Positions 26,022-35,342 of a stretch of DNA of 64,000 nt are shown here, in pieces. This DNA is from Akkermansiaceae bacterium UBA2381. GTDB lineage: Bacteria; Verrucomicrobiota; Verrucomicrobiia; Verrucomicrobiales; DEV007. The stretch spans positions 32,937 through 96,936 of the forward strand of contig DDSV01000017.1 in the NCBI GenBank assembly GCA_002344215.1, read 5' to 3'. The position numbers and the translations under genes were made by a program. Positions within the stretch are counted from its first letter, which is position 1. Every line of letters starts with the position of its first letter. Below the pieces are notes generated by a model. That model ran no database searches. It saw only the letters and a program-made list of their open reading frames with translations, and was not told the DNA's origin.

Positions 26022-28842
26022 CGCCGCCGTTTTTGCCGACCGTCATATCGGCCCCTCTCCTGACGAGATCGGGAGCATACTTTCGTCCCTTGGATACCCG
26101 GATACGGAAGCTTTCATCAAGGATGTCGTTCCTCCTGATCTTCTTCAGCATGAGCCGCTCAACCTTCCGGTGGCGCTCAATGAGTCCGGAGCCCTTGCCC
26201 GCCTCGGAGAGACCATGGGCAGGAATCAGGTTTTTCGCTCATTCATCGGGCGAGGATATTACGACACGGTGACCCCATCCGTGGTTCAGCGCTGTGTCCT
26301 TGAGAATCCAGGCTGGTACACGGCCTACACTCCCTATCAGGCGGAGATCTCACAGGGGCGGCTTGAGGCCCTTCTGAACTTCCAGACTCTCATCTGCGAA
26401 CTGACGGCAATGCCGGTGGCGAATGCCTCGCTCCTTGATGAGGCCACGGCCGCCGCCGAGGCTCTCGCGCTGGCTGCGGGAACCCGCAGCAAAGGAAAAC
26501 GTTTCTTCGCGAGCGATGAGTGTTTCTCCCAGACCCTCGAGGTTCTCAAAACTCGAGCTGAACCTCTCGGCATTGAAATCGTGGTGGGGGCGGCGGAGAC
26601 TTTTGATGTTGCCGGCTCGGGTGATGAACTCATCGGCGTGCTACTGCAGTACCCGGGTGAGTCCGGAGTCGTTTCAGATTATTCCGCCATCGTTGAAGCA
26701 TGCCACGGGGTCGGCGGGGTCGTCGTTGTTGCTGCAGACCTCCTTGCCCTCACTCTGTTGAAACCGCCCGGTGAATGGGGTGCCGATATCGTGGTGGGCA
26801 GTGCCCAGCGTTTCGGGGTTCCGCTTGGTTTCGGAGGGCCTCACGCTGCCTTTATGGCCTGCAGTGAGGTTCTCAAGCGCCGCCTTCCCGGGCGCCTTAT
26901 CGGAGTTTCCCGGGATAGCGGAGGTCGCGCCGCGCTGCGACTTTCCCTTCAGACCCGCGAGCAGCATATTCGCCGTGAGAAAGCGACTTCCAACATCTGC
27001 ACCGCCCAGGTTCTCCTTGCGGTCATGGCCGGATTCTATGCGGTCTATCACGGACCGGAAGGATTGACGCGTATTGCCCGCCGCGTGCGCTCCGCTACCG
27101 GGACTCTCGCGAGCGCCCTTGTGAAAGGCGGTTACGGACTGAAGAATACGACCTTTTTTGATACACTTACCGTGCTGGTTACGCCCGAGCAGCGGAAGGC
27201 AGTGCTGGAGAGATGTCTTAATGTCAGGATCAATCTCCGCGTGGATCAGCCGGATTCGATTGGAATCTCACTCGATGAGGCTGCCCTTGAAACGGGTGAT
27301 TGGAAAAAACTCTTTCAGGTATTCGGTGTCGGTGAGGCTGACCTTTCTACGGATGAAACTCCGGATCCCCTTGGCCGGACTTCCGCCTTTATGACCCAGG
27401 CGGTATTTCATCGTTACCACACCGAGACCGAGCTGCTCCGATACATCCGCCGCCTCGAAGGGAAAGACATCGCCCTGAACTGGAGCATGATTCCTCTCGG
27501 GTCCTGCACGATGAAGCTCAACGCCGCATCCGAGATGATGCCGTTGAGTTGGCGGGAGGTTGGCGGCCTTCACCCCTTTGCTCCCAAAGTGCAGGTTAGC
27601 GGCTATCTCGAAATGATTCGTGAACTGGAATCATGGCTCGCGGTCATCACCGGATTCGACGCGGTAAGTCTTCAGCCCAATGCGGGATCCCAGGGCGAAT
27701 ACGCGGGCCTTCTGGCGATCCGGCGCTTTCACGAGTCAAAGGGAGAGTCCGATCGCACTGTCTGCCTCATTCCTGTTTCCGCCCACGGGACCAATCCGGC
27801 GAGTGCGGTCATGGCCGGATTCGAAGTCGTGCCGGTCGCCTGTGACAGCGACGGGAACATTGATGTGGCCGACATGAAGGCGAAGGTGGAGATGCATGCC
27901 GCACGGCTCGGGGCGCTCATGATAACCTATCCCTCCACCCATGGGGTCTTCGAGGAGGGCGTCGCCGCGATGTGTGAACTGATTCATCGGCATGGTGGCC
28001 AGGTCTACATGGACGGTGCCAATCTCAACGCCCAGGTCGGCCTTTGCTCTCCGGGTGCAATCGGGGCGGATGTCTGCCATCTCAATTTGCACAAAACCTT
28101 TTGTATTCCACACGGGGGCGGGGGCCCTGGCGTCGGACCCATCGGGGTCAGGTCGCACCTTGCACCCTATCTCCCCGGGCACAGCGAATGGCCTGAGGCT
28201 CCGACTCATGCCGTCAGCGCCGCTCCCTATGGAAGCGCCAGCATCCTCACGATCTCGTGGATGTACATCGCCATGATGGGGCCTGCCTTGCGCAAGGCGA
28301 CCGAGGTGGCCATCCTGAACGCCAATTATATCGCCCATCGACTCGAGCCCTTTTTCCCGGTGCTCTACCGCGGCAAAAAGGGAAGGGTGGCCCACGAGTG
28401 CATCATCGACGTCCGTGGATTCAAAGAGCAGGCCGGGGTTGAGGTTGAGGACATTGCAAAAAGGCTCATCGACTATGGATTTCACGCTCCCACGATGTCA
28501 TGGCCGGTGCCGGGGACGCTCATGATCGAGCCCACCGAAAGTGAATCAAAGGAGGAACTCGACCGCTTCTGCGAGGCGATGATTCAGATTCACCGGGAAA
28601 TCGGACTCATTGTGAGCGACGAGTGGGACTCGAGTGACAATCCGCTCAAGAATGCTCCCCACCCGGCCACGATGCTCCTCGCTGATGACTGGGCCCATCC
28701 CTACTCACGGGAAGTGGCGGCCTATCCTCTAGAATGGGTTCGTGAGCGGAAATTCTGGCCTCCGGTCAGCCGGATCGACAACGTCTATGGCGACCGCCAT
28801 CTCGTCTGCACCTGTGACGGCATGGACGCCTATCAGTCCTAG
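26005..28842 (+). CDS. gcvP: Glycine dehydrogenase (decarboxylating), P-protein, single chain
   Basis: 945 residues, the fused homodimeric form. The start is a GTG at 26005 inside the end of gcvH. It opens with FADRHIGPSPDEIGSILSSLG; later GGPHAAFMACS, SIRxEx-type HIRREKATSNICTAQ, NWSMIPLGSCTMKLN and the glycine-rich HGGGGPGVGPIGV appear. Lys697 in NLHKTF should carry pyridoxal phosphate. It decarboxylates glycine and loads aminomethyl on GcvH. The fourth subunit (lipoamide dehydrogenase) is not in the window. Confidence 0.97.
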   Translation: MNTSPDAAVFADRHIGPSPDEIGSILSSLGYPDTEAFIKDVVPPDLLQHEPLNLPVALNESGALARLGETMGRNQVFRSFIGRGYYDTVTPSVVQRCVLENPGWYTAYTPYQAEISQGRLEALLNFQTLICELTAMPVANASLLDEATAAAEALALAAGTRSKGKRFFASDECFSQTLEVLKTRAEPLGIEIVVGAAETFDVAGSGDELIGVLLQYPGESGVVSDYSAIVEACHGVGGVVVVAADLLALTLLKPPGEWGADIVVGSAQRFGVPLGFGGPHAAFMACSEVLKRRLPGRLIGVSRDSGGRAALRLSLQTREQHIRREKATSNICTAQVLLAVMAGFYAVYHGPEGLTRIARRVRSATGTLASALVKGGYGLKNTTFFDTLTVLVTPEQRKAVLERCLNVRINLRVDQPDSIGISLDEAALETGDWKKLFQVFGVGEADLSTDETPDPLGRTSAFMTQAVFHRYHTETELLRYIRRLEGKDIALNWSMIPLGSCTMKLNAASEMMPLSWREVGGLHPFAPKVQVSGYLEMIRELESWLAVITGFDAVSLQPNAGSQGEYAGLLAIRRFHESKGESDRTVCLIPVSAHGTNPASAVMAGFEVVPVACDSDGNIDVADMKAKVEMHAARLGALMITYPSTHGVFEEGVAAMCELIHRHGGQVYMDGANLNAQVGLCSPGAIGADVCHLNLHKTFCIPHGGGGPGVGPIGVRSHLAPYLPGHSEWPEAPTHAVSAAPYGSASILTISWMYIAMMGPALRKATEVAILNANYIAHRLEPFFPVLYRGKKGRVAHECIIDVRGFKEQAGVEVEDIAKRLIDYGFHAPTMSWPVPGTLMIEPTESESKEELDRFCEAMIQIHREIGLIVSDEWDSSDNPLKNAPHPATMLLADDWAHPYSREVAAYPLEWVRERKFWPPVSRIDNVYGDRHLVCTCDGMDAYQS

Positions 28843-28862
28843 TTCCGCAGGAATAACGGCCC

Positions 28863-29354
28863 ATGGAAACATCTGATTCCATCGCTTTTCCCCCGACCTG
28901 GTCCCCGAATATGGTGGCGAATCTTGTCTTCATTACCCGGGGTGATGAGGTCCTCCTCATTCATAAAAAGACCGGACTCGGGGCAGGGAAGATCAATGGT
29001 CCCGGGGGAAAACTGGAAGCGGGAGAGACAGCGCTCGATGCGGCGATTCGGGAGGTTGAGGAGGAACTGCATATCACCGCTCGAGATCTCCGGGAGATGG
29101 GAGAGCTTCATTTTGATTTTGCCGACGGATTGAAACTTTATTGCACGGTTTTTCTCGGGAGTGAATTCGAGGGCACTCCCACCGAAACCCGCGAGGCCAA
29201 ACCCGAGTGGTTTCCCATCGCGGACCTTCCCTTCGAGCGGATGTGGCCCGACGACCGCTACTGGCTTCCCCGGATGCTGGGAGGGAGCCGGTTCCGGGCC
29301 TGGTTCCGGTTTGACGGAGAGACGATGTTGTCGCGTGAAGTGGTATTTTTGTGA
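28863..29354 (+). CDS. MTH1-like Nudix hydrolase (oxidised purine nucleotide triphosphatase type)
   Basis: 163 residues. The Nudix box is GKLEAGE, then seven residues, then REVEEELHI, which satisfies Gx5Ex7REUxEExGU except for the last Gly. Close similarity to human MTH1 is visible outside the box too: GAGKINGPGGKLEAGET, GTPTETREAKPEWFPI, MWPDDRYWLPRML. It therefore probably hydrolyses 8-oxo-dGTP or other oxidised purine nucleotides. It starts 20 bp after gcvP and may share its transcript. Confidence 0.85.
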   Translation: METSDSIAFPPTWSPNMVANLVFITRGDEVLLIHKKTGLGAGKINGPGGKLEAGETALDAAIREVEEELHITARDLREMGELHFDFADGLKLYCTVFLGSEFEGTPTETREAKPEWFPIADLPFERMWPDDRYWLPRMLGGSRFRAWFRFDGETMLSREVVFL

Positions 29355-29385
29355 GGATGATTTCCGCAGAAGCGCGAATCAATCG

Positions 29386-30027
29386 TCACTCCCAGACCCG
29401 TGAACTCCGCTCCGTATCAATCCGGTAATCCGAAGTTACTCTTCCAAACATTCCTCCGCCGAGCCTCTCCGCCGCGGCTAGCGGATCGCCGGGATCACGG
29501 GCGACCTCGCCTCTCCGGTTGCCGATGCCGCGCACGACATCGACAAAATCCGAATGGGTGTAGCGGGCATATTCCTGAATCTGGTGGATGATGCCGAGTG
29601 AGGCTCCGGGATAGGTTTCCTCGGAAGCGAGGACCAGGCCGATGCGTTTGCGGGACATGCGATTGATCACAGACGCGGAATCGGGGTAACTGCCGGAGTA
29701 GAAACAGAAGGTGCGGTCAAAGAAGGCTTTCGTTTGAGCGGAGACCCCATACCAGTAAACAGGAGTGCAGAAGACCACGCCGTCCGCGGGAAGAAAGTCG
29801 TCGAAAAAGAGCGGGCGAAATCCATCTTCGATTCCGCATTCCCCGTTTTCGCATCGGCAGGTGCGACAGTCCCGGAGGAAGGCGGTGAGATGATCGTCGA
29901 GATGGCGGAGGGTCACGCTCGACCCGGCCGTTTCGGCACCCTGTTTCACCGCTTCGGCCATTGCCGCCGAGTTGCCATTACGTCGAGGACTGCCGACAAG
30001 AATAAGAAGTTTTTTGGGCGGGGTCAT
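29386..30027 (-). CDS. Flavodoxin-fold NAD(P)H-dependent FMN reductase / iron-sulphur flavoprotein-like
   Basis: About 213 residues from ATG 30027; the longer frame adds ten residues without motif value. KKLLILVGSPRRNGNSAAMAEAV is the FMN phosphate loop, and VVFCTPVYWYGVSAQTKAFFDR is the classic family segment. A Cys cluster near residues 65-75 (CRTCRCENGEC) resembles the compact iron-sulphur site of Isf-type flavoproteins, although spacing is not exact. It presumably reduces FMN or a quinone-like substrate in the cytosol. It is convergent with the Nudix gene. Confidence 0.8.
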   Translation of the reverse strand: MTPPKKLLILVGSPRRNGNSAAMAEAVKQGAETAGSSVTLRHLDDHLTAFLRDCRTCRCENGECGIEDGFRPLFFDDFLPADGVVFCTPVYWYGVSAQTKAFFDRTFCFYSGSYPDSASVINRMSRKRIGLVLASEETYPGASLGIIHQIQEYARYTHSDFVDVVRGIGNRRGEVARDPGDPLAAAERLGGGMFGRVTSDYRIDTERSSRVWE

Positions 30028-30102
30028 GCCCTTGGAACAAGGCAGCTTCCGTGCCACAGTTCCGGGCTAGGGTCGTTTGGCTCGAACGGACCCCTTCGGC
30101 GC

Positions 30103-30450
30103 TCATTTCTTCCCCGGTTTGCGGTTCCGTTCTGCTGCCGCCAGAGCGGACCGTGCCCACGGAGCCATCGCGGTGGAACTATCGAGGGCCTCGTCCGGAC
30201 ACTGGCTGTAGGACATCACCGTGACTTTTCCATCCTTTCCTTCGTAGCGGAAGGGTGGCAGGTCGCAGGCCTCGAACTCCGGGCGGTTTTCCGCATCTGT
30301 CTTCAGGTAGAAGACTCCATCCGCCACCAGACCGAACATCAGCCCGTCCCGGAAAATGCCGTGTCCGCCAAACATGCGTTTGGCGACAACCACATCGAAG
30401 GGTTCGAGCAATTCGAGGAGGTGGGCGACAAAACCGGAGTCTGCAGGCAT
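30103..30450 (-). CDS. TfoX N-terminal domain protein
   Basis: About 115 residues from ATG 30450, two bases after the stop of the upstream ThuA gene, so co-transcribed with it. The motif AKRMFGGHGIFRDGLMFGLV, then YLKTDAENRP, is diagnostic of the TfoX/Sxy N-terminal domain. Stand-alone TfoX-N proteins are common and their role is not clear. The C-terminal TfoX domain involved in competence is absent. Confidence 0.9.
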   Translation of the reverse strand: MPADSGFVAHLLELLEPFDVVVAKRMFGGHGIFRDGLMFGLVADGVFYLKTDAENRPEFEACDLPPFRYEGKDGKVTVMSYSQCPDEALDSSTAMAPWARSALAAAERNRKPGKK

Positions 30451-30452
30451 GT

Positions 30453-32252
30453 TTACTCCTTCCACCGTGCCCACTCGAGACCGGGGCGGTCCGCGCGGAA
30501 AGTCACGACTTGAGTGTTGTCGACCTCAGTGACGTAGACTGTTTTTCCGTCCGGACCGCCAAAACAGAGGTTGCTGGGTTTGGTGCCGGGAAGTTTGATT
30601 TCTTTCAGGATTTCCCCCTTTGCCGAGACAACCACCACGGTGCCCTTACCATGTCGTGTCGCGTAAAGGTTACCGTCGATGTCGCAGCGCATCCCGTCAA
30701 AACCGTGGTCGGGAAAGTCTTTGAGCAGGCGTTTCCCGGTGAGTGTTTTTTCCTTTGTCAGGGTGAACGCCCAGATCTTTCGCTGCTCGCTCTCATTCAC
30801 ATAGAGGGTCGTTCCGTCAGGACTCAGGTCGATCCCGTTGGTTGTACCCATGTCTTCGGCGAGAAGGGTGACGGTTCCATCCTGATCGATACGCCAGAGT
30901 TGTCCGGTTTTGTCCTTCCAGTTCGGATCGCTCGCATAGAGGGTTCCGTCGGTGGCGATGGCGATATCGTTGGGCTGGTTCATGCGCGGTTCATGGGCAA
31001 GGACGGTGATCTCTTTTGTTTTCGGGTCTATCCGGAGAATGTTGTGACCGGTGTAATCAGCGACAAACATGATGCCCTCCTGATTGAAGCGAATTCCGTT
31101 GCCGGTGCTGCCTTCGGGAAGCGTGACAAAAAGTTCGGCTTTGCCGTCCGGTGTCACTTTTCCAATGTTGGCTTTGTCGCCGTAGCTGACGGCATAGAGA
31201 TTGCCTTCCTTGTCACAAGCGGGACCTTCGATTCCGGCAGTGAAAAGAGAGGGGTCGGTGAGGGCTTTGGCAGGTGCTGCTTCCGCGCTTTCAGCAGCCT
31301 TGCGGTTCTGTTCGCCGCCGTGCTCGAGGGCATTGGCTTCGAGGAATTCGCGGCTTGGTTTGGCGGTCTCAATCCCGTTTTCCGGGACCTCGAGCCGTGC
31401 CGACCAGGCGACTCCATTCAAGACCGTCTTGCGGAAGCTGTCATCCTCCCAGTTCCAGTGGTAGTGGAGTCCGGTAAAGCCGAAGCCGCGCCCTTTCCCA
31501 TAGTCGTCACCGCGTTCGTAGGTCCAGGCGACGTGCTGGGGTTCACCCTTCGCGACCGCTTCGCGCACCGCAGGATTACCGGAGTGGGGACCATCGGGCC
31601 GTTCCATGGTTTTGGCTGGGGCGATGGCGGAGAGAATGGGGGTCACCCCTTTCAGCCCCTCGACGAAGCGCATGTGGAAATACCACTCATCATCAATGGC
31701 GAAGGGTTTGATCCCATTCGCGGCGGGATGACTGGGGAATACTTCAAAACCGGCGACCCAGTGAGGATTGACCGACCAGTTCATTTCGAAATAACCACCC
31801 ATCCAGGCGAGCATGCCTTTGGCACTGGGACCGATGGGCACCTCAACGGCATAGTGGAGACAGGCGAGACCGGCTCCTGTGCGCATCACGGCGTCCAACT
31901 CAGGCACGTGGCCGTTGACGAGATGTCCGCCGCCGCCGCCGCAGAAGAATACGACCGTATCCGCATCTTTGAAAAAGGTCGCCGGTTCTGTCGGCCAATT
32001 GATCGAGTAGCGGGACTCGATCTTTTCCCCGGGGTAGCTTTCTTCCAGCCACTTGCCGATGAGGCGACAGCCCGCAGCGTATTCGTGGGCTCCGAAGCCG
32101 TGCGACGTTTTGTGAGAAACAAAACAGATCACGGTCTTGTCGTCATCCGGCCCTGCGTCCGCGGTCAGCGAAAACAGCGCGGTGAGCAAAAATGCAAGCG
32201 CACCGTGGAGAGGGTGGAGTCGGCGGGTAAAGAGGGTTGATTGATGGGGCAT
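30453..32252 (-). CDS. Exported ThuA-like + SMP-30/gluconolactonase-like fusion protein
   Basis: 599 residues with a signal peptide ending near LTADAG. Residues about 40-270 are a ThuA (trehalose-utilisation, glutamine-amidotransferase fold) domain: VCFVSHK-like start, FFCGGGGGHLV, GLACLHYAVEVP, HPAANG, WYFHMRF and AWTYERG. Residues about 330-595 form an SMP-30/SGL six-bladed propeller (GNGIRFNQEGIMFVADY, NQPNDIAIATDGTLYASDP, GIDLSPDGTTLYVNES). The fusion suggests handling of a sugar lactone or oxidised disaccharide in the periplasm. It is consistent with the DUF1080 and haem-dehydrogenase proteins nearby; that pathway link is inference. Confidence 0.85.
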   Translation of the reverse strand: MPHQSTLFTRRLHPLHGALAFLLTALFSLTADAGPDDDKTVICFVSHKTSHGFGAHEYAAGCRLIGKWLEESYPGEKIESRYSINWPTEPATFFKDADTVVFFCGGGGGHLVNGHVPELDAVMRTGAGLACLHYAVEVPIGPSAKGMLAWMGGYFEMNWSVNPHWVAGFEVFPSHPAANGIKPFAIDDEWYFHMRFVEGLKGVTPILSAIAPAKTMERPDGPHSGNPAVREAVAKGEPQHVAWTYERGDDYGKGRGFGFTGLHYHWNWEDDSFRKTVLNGVAWSARLEVPENGIETAKPSREFLEANALEHGGEQNRKAAESAEAAPAKALTDPSLFTAGIEGPACDKEGNLYAVSYGDKANIGKVTPDGKAELFVTLPEGSTGNGIRFNQEGIMFVADYTGHNILRIDPKTKEITVLAHEPRMNQPNDIAIATDGTLYASDPNWKDKTGQLWRIDQDGTVTLLAEDMGTTNGIDLSPDGTTLYVNESEQRKIWAFTLTKEKTLTGKRLLKDFPDHGFDGMRCDIDGNLYATRHGKGTVVVVSAKGEILKEIKLPGTKPSNLCFGGPDGKTVYVTEVDNTQVVTFRADRPGLEWARWKE

Positions 32253-32326
32253 GGGGCGATTGTTCTGAAAATTGTCCTGAGGTCAAGAGGCACCTTTAAC
32301 GCTATCCGGTCTTAGGTGATTGACGC

Positions 32327-32360
32327 AAAAAAGCCCCTGCGGATCACCGAAGGGGCTTTG
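32327..32360 (-). terminator. Rho-independent terminator after the cytochrome c gene
   Basis: On the minus strand an 8-bp stem (AAGCCCCT with AGGGGCTT) is followed by TTTTTT. It lies about 40 bp after the stop of the minus-strand cytochrome gene. Confidence 0.85.
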
Positions 32361-32394
32361 CGGATGATTCTCGTGGCCGAGAGTCGTGTCAGGC

Positions 32395-32769
32395 TCAGTC
32401 TTTGGGCTTATGGTCCGTGTGACAGGCTTTGCAATTGGCGGCTGTGTCGAGACGCTCGATGGCCGGAGCGTCTTTTGCCCCGCCTGCGACGGCGTCCATC
32501 GCAGCGATCAGTTCGGCCACTTTCGCGTCATATTTTGCCTGGTCTCCCTTGGGGGCCTTGGTGCCGTGCATTGTCTTAACGAGGGCGCCAAGCGCGGTGA
32601 TCTCCTCTGCGGTCGCTTTGCCATCGATCACTTTGGAAAGGGGGCTTTCATCGCCCTTCATTCCCTCTTTCATGACTTTTTCGATGATCTCGTGATTTTC
32701 GTCCGCGACGGCGAAGGTGAGGGCGGCGAAGAGGGCGGCAGCGGCTACAAAAAGTGTGTTCTTTCTCAT
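32395..32769 (-). CDS. Small exported cytochrome c-like protein
   Basis: 124 residues with a signal peptide (MRKNTLFVAAAALFAALTFAVAD). One haem site, CKACH at residues 113-117, lies at the extreme C-terminus as in cytochrome c' and class II cytochromes, preceded by a mainly helical body. The likely fifth ligand is His117; a sixth ligand is not obvious. It probably carries electrons or binds a gas in the periplasm. It stands alone with its own terminator. Confidence 0.82.
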   Translation of the reverse strand: MRKNTLFVAAAALFAALTFAVADENHEIIEKVMKEGMKGDESPLSKVIDGKATAEEITALGALVKTMHGTKAPKGDQAKYDAKVAELIAAMDAVAGGAKDAPAIERLDTAANCKACHTDHKPKD

Positions 32770-32921
32770 GGCGGGACTGTTTAATGAATGTCGACTTTGA
32801 TTACAAGAAAAAATGAATCGGGCGATTAGATAGTTTTCGTTTTCATCGGAGCCGTCACTTTGAAATGGCCCTTTTCCTGCTCTAGTTGAATAAGATACGC
32901 TCCGCTGAGAGCCAGAAGCTT

Positions 32922-34340
32922 ATGTCCGAGTATTTTCGCCACACCAAGATCATCGCCACGCTCGGACCGGCCACAGAGTCGAAAGAGATGCTTGCCCAGC
33001 TCATCACGGCCGGGGTCGACATCCTGAGGCTGAACATGGCTCATGCCACCCATCAGTGGGTCAAGGATGCGATGTGGTTTATTCGCGAGGTTTCCACTGA
33101 AGTCGGTCGTCACGTGGCGGTGATGATGGATGTGAAGGGTCCGGAGATCAGAACGGGAAAAGTGGAAAGGCCGATCAGTCTAAAGGCAGGGGATCGGGTG
33201 GAGTTCCATATCGAGGGGGCAGACCCGACTGGAGATCTTCCCTCGGTTTCGGTGAACTACCCCGGGTTGCCCCACGATCTCGAGGTGGGGAACATCGTGC
33301 TGGTGGACAGCGGGCTGATCCGCATGAAGGTATTCGAGAAGGATGACTATCGGATCCGGCTCGAGGTGCTCACTCCGGGAGAACTGACCTCGAAGCGGCA
33401 CATCAATCTACCGGGGGTGCAGGTGAATTTGCCCGCCCTGACTCAGAAGGACGAGGAGGACCTGCGCGCCGGGGTCGAGGCGGGTATTGACTTTGTTGCT
33501 CTATCCTTTGTTCGTCAGGCCGAGGATGTGAGGACCCTGCGGCGACTTCTTGATGAGCTCGGTTCAAAGGCCCGCATCATTGCCAAGATCGAGGATCAGG
33601 CGGGCGTCCGGAACATGGTTGAGATCGTCCGGGCGTCCGATGGAGTCATGGTGGCGCGCGGGGACCTCGGAATTGAAATCGATTATCATCGACTGCCGCT
33701 TGTGCAGACGGAGCTGGTCAATGCGTGCAAGGCGGACGGTAAGCCCGTTATCATCGCCACCCATCTGCTTGAGTCGATGATTAGTTCCCCCATGCCGACG
33801 CGAGCCGAGATCTCCGATGTGTCGAACGCGGTGCGGGAGCAGGCGGATGCGGTGATGCTGTCGGGAGAGACGACCGTGGGCGGATATCCATTGGAATCCG
33901 TCCAGGTGCTAAAGAATATCATTCAGAGCATCGAGCCGACCGTTCCCCCGGGATTGAACGATCGAATCAAGCTGAAGGAACCGAAGGCAAAAATGCTTCG
34001 CTCGGCGGCGGTTCTTGCTGCTGATCTGGAAAATTCGGGGATTGTCGTTTTTACCCGCAGTGGATTCCTCGCCTATGTTCTTGGTGCGCTGCGACCGCAC
34101 GGGGTGCCGATTTATGCGTTCACCGATGTGGATGCCATCTTCCGCCAGCTCCTGCTGCCATGGGGCGTGGAACCATTTCTGATGGAGTTCTCGGAAGATC
34201 CCGAGCAAACGATTCTGGATGCGCTCAATTATCTGAAGCGGCGTAACTGGGCGAAACCGGGCGATTGCCTCGTGGTCATCACCAACGCTTTGGCCAACGA
34301 CAAGGTGATCGATACCCTCCAACTCCGTCATGTGGAGTGA
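32922..34340 (+). CDS. pyk: Pyruvate kinase
   Basis: About 472 residues from ATG 32922; a TTG at 32886 would add 12 unconserved residues. Motifs: TKIIATLGPATES, DVKGPEIRTG, ADRxx-type DFVALSFVRQAEDV, IIAKIEDQAGV and MVARGDLGIEI, then TRAEISDVSNAV and DAVMLSGETTVGGYP. It converts phosphoenolpyruvate and ADP to pyruvate and ATP in the last step of glycolysis. It is transcribed alone and converges with PPK2 at 35 bp. Confidence 0.97.
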   Translation: MSEYFRHTKIIATLGPATESKEMLAQLITAGVDILRLNMAHATHQWVKDAMWFIREVSTEVGRHVAVMMDVKGPEIRTGKVERPISLKAGDRVEFHIEGADPTGDLPSVSVNYPGLPHDLEVGNIVLVDSGLIRMKVFEKDDYRIRLEVLTPGELTSKRHINLPGVQVNLPALTQKDEEDLRAGVEAGIDFVALSFVRQAEDVRTLRRLLDELGSKARIIAKIEDQAGVRNMVEIVRASDGVMVARGDLGIEIDYHRLPLVQTELVNACKADGKPVIIATHLLESMISSPMPTRAEISDVSNAVREQADAVMLSGETTVGGYPLESVQVLKNIIQSIEPTVPPGLNDRIKLKEPKAKMLRSAAVLAADLENSGIVVFTRSGFLAYVLGALRPHGVPIYAFTDVDAIFRQLLLPWGVEPFLMEFSEDPEQTILDALNYLKRRNWAKPGDCLVVITNALANDKVIDTLQLRHVE

Positions 34341-34375
34341 AGGTCGGCATGACCGGACAACGGCTCCCGGATTCC

Positions 34376-35269
34376 TCAATATTTTTGCGGGACGATCATG
34401 CTATCCGGCACCGGGATCCTCTGGTAGTCGTCTCTGTGTTGACGAGGCGGTAGTTCCACCTCGGGTCGGTCAATTTCCTCGTAGGGAATCTGACTGAGAA
34501 AGTGATTAAGGCAGTTCAGTCGTGCCCGCTTTTTGTTGTCGGCGGGGATGATCCACCAAGGTGCTTCCGGAATATGGGTGCGTTCCAACATGATTTCCTT
34601 CGCCCGGGTGTAATCTTCCCAGCGGCGGCGGGATTCAAGGTCCATGGGGCTGAGTTTCCAGCGTTTCAGAGGGTCGTGAATGCGGGAGGAGAATCGGAAG
34701 ATCTGTTCCTCGTCCTGAATTGAGAACCAGTATTTGATCAGTCTGATTCCGGATCTCGCCAGCATGCGTTCGAATTCAGGGACCGAGCGGAAAAATTCCT
34801 CGTATTCCTCGTCGGTGCAGAATCCCATGACGCGCTCAACGCCGGCACGATTATACCAACTGCGATCAAAAAGGACGATTTCGCCGCCTGCCGGGAGATG
34901 GGAGATATAGCGCTGGAAATACCATTGCGTCCGCTCGCGGTCGTTCGGAGCGGGGAGGGCGGCGACGCGGCAGATTCGTGGGCTAAGCCGCTGGGTGATC
35001 CGGCTGATGGTGCCTCCCTTTCCGGCGGAGTCGCGGCCTTCGAAGACGAGAACAATCTTCTCTTTTTTTGCGACGACCCAGTCCTGGAGCTTGACCAGTT
35101 CAATCTGGAGACGATGCAGTTCCCTGAAATACTCGCGTCGAAACGCGGCCGACTCGTCGGCATCGACGCCCTCCTGACGCGAGAATTCATGGAGCTCCAT
35201 CTCCAGTTCCTCGTCAAAATTGTCGAGAAACTCCTCGCGGACGCGGCGGATCAGATCAGTATCGTTCAT
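34376..35269 (-). CDS. ppk2: Polyphosphate kinase 2 family protein
   Basis: 297 residues. Walker A is EGRDSAGKGG (residues 77-86) and Walker B/lid is VLFDRSWYNRAGVERVMGF (Asp135). A W-type ending (SPMDLESRRRW, APWWIIPADNKKRARLN) matches class I PPK2. These enzymes use polyphosphate to phosphorylate ADP or GDP (or the reverse). The nucleotide preference cannot be read from sequence. Confidence 0.93.
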   Translation of the reverse strand: MNDTDLIRRVREEFLDNFDEELEMELHEFSRQEGVDADESAAFRREYFRELHRLQIELVKLQDWVVAKKEKIVLVFEGRDSAGKGGTISRITQRLSPRICRVAALPAPNDRERTQWYFQRYISHLPAGGEIVLFDRSWYNRAGVERVMGFCTDEEYEEFFRSVPEFERMLARSGIRLIKYWFSIQDEEQIFRFSSRIHDPLKRWKLSPMDLESRRRWEDYTRAKEIMLERTHIPEAPWWIIPADNKKRARLNCLNHFLSQIPYEEIDRPEVELPPRQHRDDYQRIPVPDSMIVPQKY

Positions 35270-35342
35270 GACCGGGAAGATGCCCGATCAAAGATGAAAT
35301 GAGGGGCCTATTCCGTGGCAATATTGTCACGGCATCCACTCT

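Noticed and set aside
30255..32240. 661-residue open frame on the plus strand
   Set aside because: It is the antisense shadow of the ThuA-SMP30 gene, has low-complexity composition and no domain.
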